A stretch of DNA of 64,000 nucleotides from the NCBI GenBank assembly GCA_949318235.1, contig OX439133.1, positions 18,074,099-18,138,098 on the forward strand, read 5' to 3'. The notes under the pieces are model-generated. The model ran no database searches. It saw only the letters and a list, made by a program, of their open reading frames with translations, and was not told the origin of the DNA. Within the stretch, counting starts at the first letter, position 1, and each line of letters opens with the position of its first letter. A program made the position numbers and the translations under genes. The stretch comes from Ecdyonurus torrentis. Taxonomy: Eukaryota; Arthropoda; Insecta; Ephemeroptera; Heptageniidae. Below, piece by piece: positions 58,824 to 64,000 of the stretch.

Positions 58824-59370
58824 AGTTCCCTATACTATAACAGTATAAGAATATAATTCAAATGCACATTGAAACTAATAATTAATTTTAAGTGAATATA
58901 AAAAAGTAAGATGACTAATTAAAGATTTAGAAAATCGAATATAAAAGAAAAAAAATCAATACATTAGAAGCATCTTACATAATTAATCATTTTCCTTATG
59001 TCGTATCTATCAGTTATACTAATATTCAACAATATTAACGTGAATGTTTACTCTGTTTTAAATCTTTGCATAATATTAATAATTATATAATATTATTCAA
59101 TTTCCAATTGAATAAATTTATCAAATTATGCATGATATTACAATAACAAAATGTAATTTACATATCTTTATAAAAACATGATGATATTTCAAAATGTTTT
59201 TTTTTTAGTGTTATCGTATTAAAACACAGTTCAATTTTTTTTTTTTAAATTTACCTTAGGTTTGTTCGTTTTTAATACTCTGTCAGGCTTTTCAGTGTGT
59301 TTATAAGTTTGTGTAGCAGAATAGTAATGCTAACATTACTTACTAGTAATTATGCTGAACATATTAACCA
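58824..59370. other. A+T-rich spacer
   Basis: Nothing recognised. Confidence 0.5.
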
Positions 59371-59627
59371 TATATGGTGTATGCACATGACGTCATGTTT
59401 AATGCGCTTGGACGCCATACTGGAGTATTGAATAACATTGCTCAGAATAGGACAAACTTCATTTTTGACTATTTTCTTTAGAAAATCACCTAATTTTTTG
59501 TTGCTCTTATTTTTCTCACACGCATACTTGAGATACTAATTCAACATATTTACAGCGACAATGCTCTCAAAAATATTATGTTATGTAACATGGCATCGAC
59601 TTTAAAATGAATGCATACTGCATATAA
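59371..59627 (+). mobile_element. Family B MITE
   Basis: TATATGGTGTATGCACATGA to AACATGGCATCGACTTTAAA; about 50 bp shorter than consensus. Confidence 0.88.
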
Positions 59628-59653
59628 TGCTATGTAGCATAAACGCTATACAA

Positions 59654-60291
59654 TATAGAATGTATGCATTCATGTTAAAGTCGACGCCATGTTGGATCAC
59701 TCAATAACATGAACTGCATAGGAAAATGATTCATTTTGACATTTTAAAAATACAAAGCAATATTTTTGAGAGCATTGATACTGCTAATAGGTTGAAATAT
59801 AGTATCTCAAATACGTGAGAAAAATAATATTAAGGCGTGAAATCAGGTGTACTACGGGATTTTACTAAAAAGTTGTAGAGGAAGAAAAATCTGAAATTTC
59901 ACCCAGTGATACATTCGGATAAGGTGTCTTAAAAATTGTAAAAATTGGGGGGGGGGGGGGGGTTACCATGCTAGAATTAAATTATGATTTTTTGACATTT
60001 TAGTCCCATAAGAGGCCATGTTAATTTCAATAATTATATTCTCTGTTATTTGAAGGTCATGGGTTTTGAAAATTTTATCATAGGTAGCTGTTACTATTAA
60101 CTTTCAAATGTCATCATAAAGTTTGGAAGTTTCCTTTTTAGATTTTGAGATGCAGGCCATCTGAATACAAACCTTAATAAAAAGATTCCCAAAGAAAATA
60201 GCCATAATATGTCCTACGCTTAGTAATGTTCTTCATTTGCTCCAGTATGGCGTCAAAGCGCAATTAGTATGACGTCATGCGCAAACACCCT
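59654..60291 (-). mobile_element. Family B MITE split by a family D insertion
   Basis: Left part TATAGAATGTATGCATTCAT to GTGAGAAAAATAA, right part GATTCCCAAAGAAAATAGCC to TGACGTCATGCGCAAACACC. Rejoined, the halves give an ordinary B element. Confidence 0.9.
59830..60177 (+). mobile_element. Family D element nested in family B
   Basis: TTAAGGCGTGAAATCAGGTG to GAATACAAACCTTAA with TTAA at both junctions. It includes a run of about 16 G at 59947-59962. Confidence 0.92.
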
Positions 60292-60685
60292 AAACACCTC
60301 TAATTCGTTCTATCTACGCCAGATCATTCCGAGCAATAAATACGAACATAGCTTCAGTATCAGAAAAAAATATAGAACACAAAATCTAATCCTTGTATAA
60401 TATATTTTTCCCCTTGTTTATCTAATGAAAATATTGTAAGAGTATGAATACCTCTAGAGGTTTTTATATTACGAACTATATAAAAAAAAAACACGATAAC
60501 ATACAAGCTTTTGCTTACATCGTACAAAGGAAAAAACAAACAATATTATACGAGAAGTCAACTTGTTTTGTTTTTTTTAATACAGATTTTCTCCCTAGTG
60601 GTTTTACTAACCTGTTCTTGCTTTGTATTTTCAATATTATTATTAATAATAATAATTAGTATAGGAGGAAGTAAAATAGTATTAT

Positions 60686-60999
60686 TAAAGGCGTAGAACA
60701 CCTTGAATAAAAAACATGTCTAAAATCCTAACATAATTAAATATCAACGTTGATTTGACTGGAGTCATTGATTTCTAATTTATTTTCCACTCCTAAAAAG
60801 ACAGCTGCGAGTTTGTGACGTCACAGCTCGCCTGTTTCCGCGCGCTTGGACTAGTGAACTGTGACGTCACAAACCCGCAGCTGTGATTTTGTGAATGGAA
60901 AACAAACTAGAAATCAATGACTTCGGCCAAATCAACGTTGATATTTAGATATGCTAGGACATTAGACATGTTTTTTCTTCAAGGTGTTCTACGCCTTTA
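60686..60999. mobile_element. Family C palindromic MITE, copy 7
   Basis: ATTAAAGGCGTAGAACACCT to AGGTGTTCTACGCCTTTAA, TTAA at both ends, TGACGTCA at 60828 and 60864, centre CCGCGCGCTTGG. Confidence 0.93.
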
Positions 61000-61119
61000 A
61001 ATTCAGTTTTAGGCATTTACGTATTTTAAAGAGGATCAATATTAGAAACTAATTTAAAAATAAAGATTTTGTTGAATTATTAACCTATGCTGAGCAATGT
61101 TATTCATTGCTTCAGTATG

Positions 61120-61442
61120 GGGTGTATGCATTTATGTTAAAGTTGACGCCATGTTGGATAACTCAATAACATGGGTGGCATAGGAAAATAACTCATTTTG
61201 CCAGTTTAAAAACACTTTGAAATATTTTTGAGAGAATTGATGCTGTTAATAGGTTGAATTAGTATCTTAAGTATGTGAGAAAAAAAAACGATTTCCCAAA
61301 GAAAATTGGCTTAAAAGAAGCTGAGCTATGTTATGCACTACTCCAGTATGGCCTCCAAGTGCATTAAAAATGGCGTCATCTGCATACACCCGATAGCATC
61401 GAAGCGCATTCATAATATGGCGTCATGCGCATACACCCTATA
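61120..61442 (-). mobile_element. Family B MITE with duplicated tip
   Basis: GGGGTGTATGCATTTATGTT to ATCTGCATACACCCGATA, followed by a second partial tip (GAAGCGCATTCATAATATGG, GCGCATACACCCTATAA). CRE decayed to TGGCGTCA in both. A further B fragment precedes it at 61083-61119. Confidence 0.87.
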
Positions 61443-61823
61443 AGATCTGTGAAAACTCCACGTAATATCCAGTAAAAACCTAACTTGTTATCTCTGGCAC
61501 ACTAAACCACAGGCAGGCACGCCACAGCACACTTGCTTAGATTTGACATTTTTTATTAAATTGCGTATTATTTGAGGCAGCTTGATTCATACTCTGCTTG
61601 AACATAAGTTTATTTGCACTTCTGTAACTTTAACCAGTTTATATACATACAACATGACTTTTAACTTGCAGAATATTTTTATCTTTTTTCCACTTTAAAA
61701 TTTTAATAATCTAATCTAAAATGATAAAGTTTTGAGTTGTAAATTAAAATCTTTATTAGAATGTAATAAAAATAATTGTTCTCAAAGTTAAATAAAGATA
61801 TTCTAAATTTAGTATTAAAAATG
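61443..61823. other. A+T-rich spacer
   Basis: Nothing recognised. Confidence 0.5.
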
Positions 61824-61850
61824 TTTTTTTTTTTTTTTTTTTTTTTTTTG
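61824..61850. repeat. Poly(T) run
   Basis: About 26 T. Confidence 0.9.
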
Positions 61851-62103
61851 GCAACTTAATTTTTTTTTTTTTAAATAAAGTAATTTTTCTTTTTGAAATA
61901 TTACTAATAAATTTTTTTTTATTAAATATGAAGTTTATGTACTAAATTTTCTTTGAATATCAATTTTAAATAAAATTTTAAACGTATTCATTATTTTATG
62001 TTCATGACAAATTAGTAAAAAATGATTAATTTTTGTGTCATTGAATGTCATCATTCAATAATTAATCATGTTTTGAGAGCGGTGATACTGTTAATAGCTT
62101 AAA

Positions 62104-62446
62104 TTAAGGCGGGAAATCAGGTACTGCGGGATTAGACTAAAAAATTGTAAAGAAAGAAAAATCTGACATTTTGCACAGTGATCCTATATATAGGATATGT
62201 TATCTTCAAAAATGTAGAAAAAAAATGGGGGGTCACCATGCTTGATTTATATTAAGTTTTTTGAAGTGTTCGTCCCATAAGAGCCCATGTTAATTTCAAC
62301 AATTATTTTCTCTGTTATCTAATGGTCACGGGTTGTGAAATTTTTTATCATAGGTAGCTGTTAATGTTAACTTTCAATGGCATCAGAAACTTTTGAAGTT
62401 TTCTTTTTAAATTTTGAGAAACAAGCCATCTATATACAACCCTTAA
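62104..62446 (+). mobile_element. Family D element nested in family B
   Basis: TTAAGGCGGGAAATCAGGTA to CTATATACAACCCTTAA, TTAA at both ends; a different insertion point in B from the copy at 59830. Confidence 0.9.
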
Positions 62447-62464
62447 GTTTTGAAGCATAACAAT

Positions 62465-62468
<4 letters not shown>

Positions 62469-62513
<45 letters not shown>

Positions 62514-62527
62514 TATATATATATATA
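62469..62527. repeat. (TA)n microsatellite
   Basis: About 20 units, a GTATTAT break, then about 6 more. Confidence 0.95.
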
Positions 62528-62655
62528 CCTACAGATTTCCCAAATAAAATAGCCAAAAACAACGTTTGTCATATGTTGAGAAATGTTACTTTATTGCTCC
62601 AGTATGGCGTTAAAGGAAAGCGCATTCCCGTGTGCTTTTTCATTCACACACTCTA

Positions 62656-63106
62656 TAAGGGTAACAGTTCCTTAACTGATATCAATAATAAAATATTATA
62701 CACAACAAATATTAATAAATCTCAAATAACAAGTAGAATAAATAAAATGCAAATACGAATGATAAATATATAATGCCTAGATAGCTACTTCAGGGTGCGC
62801 CAATACATTTTTCTTTTGTCCTAGCAGTGATTGATATCCACTACTTTCTATTTTAGAATACAACCCTAGGTTTTTTCTTATTTTAGAGCAATCAAACGTT
62901 TCTGAATATTTATTTAGAAAAAAACTGCAGCAGAGAGAAAATATAACGCTGGAGAAGTATAAATAAATGTATTTAAAAATTCACTTCCACAAGAAGAATC
63001 TGAAAAATATTGTAATGTATAATAGAATTGTAAATATGTATATAAAAAAAATAAATAAATGTGCAACAGAGAAAATCTATATTTCGCAAGAGATGTTTGT
63101 TTATTT
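62656..63106. other. A+T-rich spacer
   Basis: Nothing recognised. Confidence 0.5.
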
Positions 63107-63437
63107 TAAAGGCATAGAAAACATAAAACAACACATTCTTTTTAATCATCAAATACAAAATAGGATTAACAAAACTGATGATAATTTTTAGCAGAATGTA
63201 AATGTGGCCTCACAAGAGAGCTTGTAAAAACTGTAAAGTATGCAATTTGCGTGAATTTTTCTGTTTATAACGTCAGAAACATGCAAAAATTAGGATGCAA
63301 ATGTTGGACAACCTGCATAAATCCAAATTTTCTGATCACTGCTACGGAGCTACATTTGGGTTTTGAGACCAATTAATGTTATTTATGTAAGTCCCATCTT
63401 GATATATGCTAATGTTTTCATGTTGCCTATGCCTTAA
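63107..63437 (+). mobile_element. Family A MITE, full-length
   Basis: TTTAAAGGCATAGAAAACAT to GTTGCCTATGCCTTAAA; CRE decayed to TAACGTCA. Confidence 0.9.
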
Positions 63438-63599
63438 AGTTACACTCGTAAAAAATAAAAAATAAACATTGTAAAATATAATTTCTTTTTTTTTTAAACA
63501 AAAACAAATGTTGAACAGAGAAAAAATATCGCAAGAGATGTATGTTGTGTATTTTAAGTTACACTAGTACAAAAGGAAAATAAATATTGTAAGCATATT

Positions 63600-63619
63600 A
63601 AAAAAAAAAAAAAAAAAAG
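63600..63619. repeat. Poly(A) run
   Basis: About 20 A. Confidence 0.85.
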
Positions 63620-63699
63620 TAGGAAGAAAGAGAATAAAGGAAAAAAATGCATTAATGTTATGCATTTTTGCAGTCCAGTCGATGCAGTGTTACGGTAGT

Positions 63700-63703
<4 letters not shown>

Positions 63704-63759
<56 letters not shown>
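63704..63759. repeat. (CT)n microsatellite
   Basis: About 28 units. Confidence 0.97.
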
Positions 63760-63762
<3 letters not shown>

Positions 63763-64000
63763 CTATAATTCTCTCTCCATAACTGAAACAATAAAGTGAC
63801 CTAGTTTTTAGTTTGCTAAGTTTTATATTTTATAAAAAATACTTTATAAAGTAAAGAATAGCATTAAAACGTGAACAGGAAAAAAAATAATATTATGAAT
63901 ATTTTTACACGTTTCTTGTTTACTCTCATTCCTAGAGTTAGTAATTCATATTATTTTATGCATAATTTTTAAAACTTTAAAGAATTTTTTCCATTGTATA

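Larger units (their letters stand above)
62064..62655 (-). mobile_element. Family B MITE split by family D and an (AT)n array
   Basis: Left part GTTTTGAGAGCGGTGATACT, TTAATAGCTTAAA; right part GATTTCCCAAATAAAATAGC, GTATGGCGTTAAAG, GCGCATTC. Terminal part degraded. Confidence 0.78.

Overview
The window looks like invertebrate animal nuclear DNA. It is strongly A+T-rich and full of microsatellites and short interspersed repeats, and it holds almost no protein-coding sequence. One intron-bearing gene lies on the + strand. An arthropod, possibly a hemipteran-type insect, is plausible from the receptor sequence and the 5S- and tRNA-derived SINEs, but that is inference and the species is not recognised.

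Gene: three certain exons (6203-6527, 22016-22267, 22935-23081), all joined in phase 1, encode the first 230 residues of a secreted or type I membrane receptor. These residues are a signal peptide plus the N-terminal half of a natriuretic-peptide-receptor / receptor guanylate cyclase ligand-binding (ANF-receptor) domain. Intron 1 is 15.5 kb. Intron 2 is 667 bp and about 94% is one compound tetranucleotide array that starts 5 nt past the exon. The third intron opens at 23082. Apart from one candidate 30-nt microexon at 27147-27176, I found no further convincing exon, so the rest of the ligand domain and any membrane, kinase-like and cyclase domains should lie beyond the window.

The rest is dominated by non-autonomous DNA transposons. 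I name the families A to S for this report. A (about 345 bp, at least 15 copies), C (about 310-bp near-perfect palindrome, 7 copies), D (about 340 bp), E (about 330 bp), Q, R and S (3.9 kb) all end at TTAA. B (about 300 bp, at least 28 copies) ends in TATAGGGTGTATGC. F, G, I, M and N are further inverted-repeat families. There is one clear hAT-type element (1,537 bp, perfect 8-bp target duplication), one element with a 3-bp TTA duplication, and one 136-bp Tc1/mariner-type MITE. SINEs comprise a tRNA-derived family (two copies and a 3' fragment) and one 5S-rRNA-headed copy. Nesting is common. Between 7 and 12.4 kb the hAT and TTA elements sit inside S, which sits inside repeat P, and other P copies show the uninterrupted site.

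The most unusual points are these: the palindrome TGACGTCA (CRE/ATF site) is built into three structurally different families (A, B, C) and so occurs dozens of times; many unrelated families share TTAA termini; element M carries a small spliced-looking coding exon; and one receptor intron is almost wholly GATA/GACA-type repeat. No transposase, reverse transcriptase, CRISPR array or functional RNA gene was found. Between listed features the DNA is A+T-rich with homopolymer runs and nothing I can support as functional.
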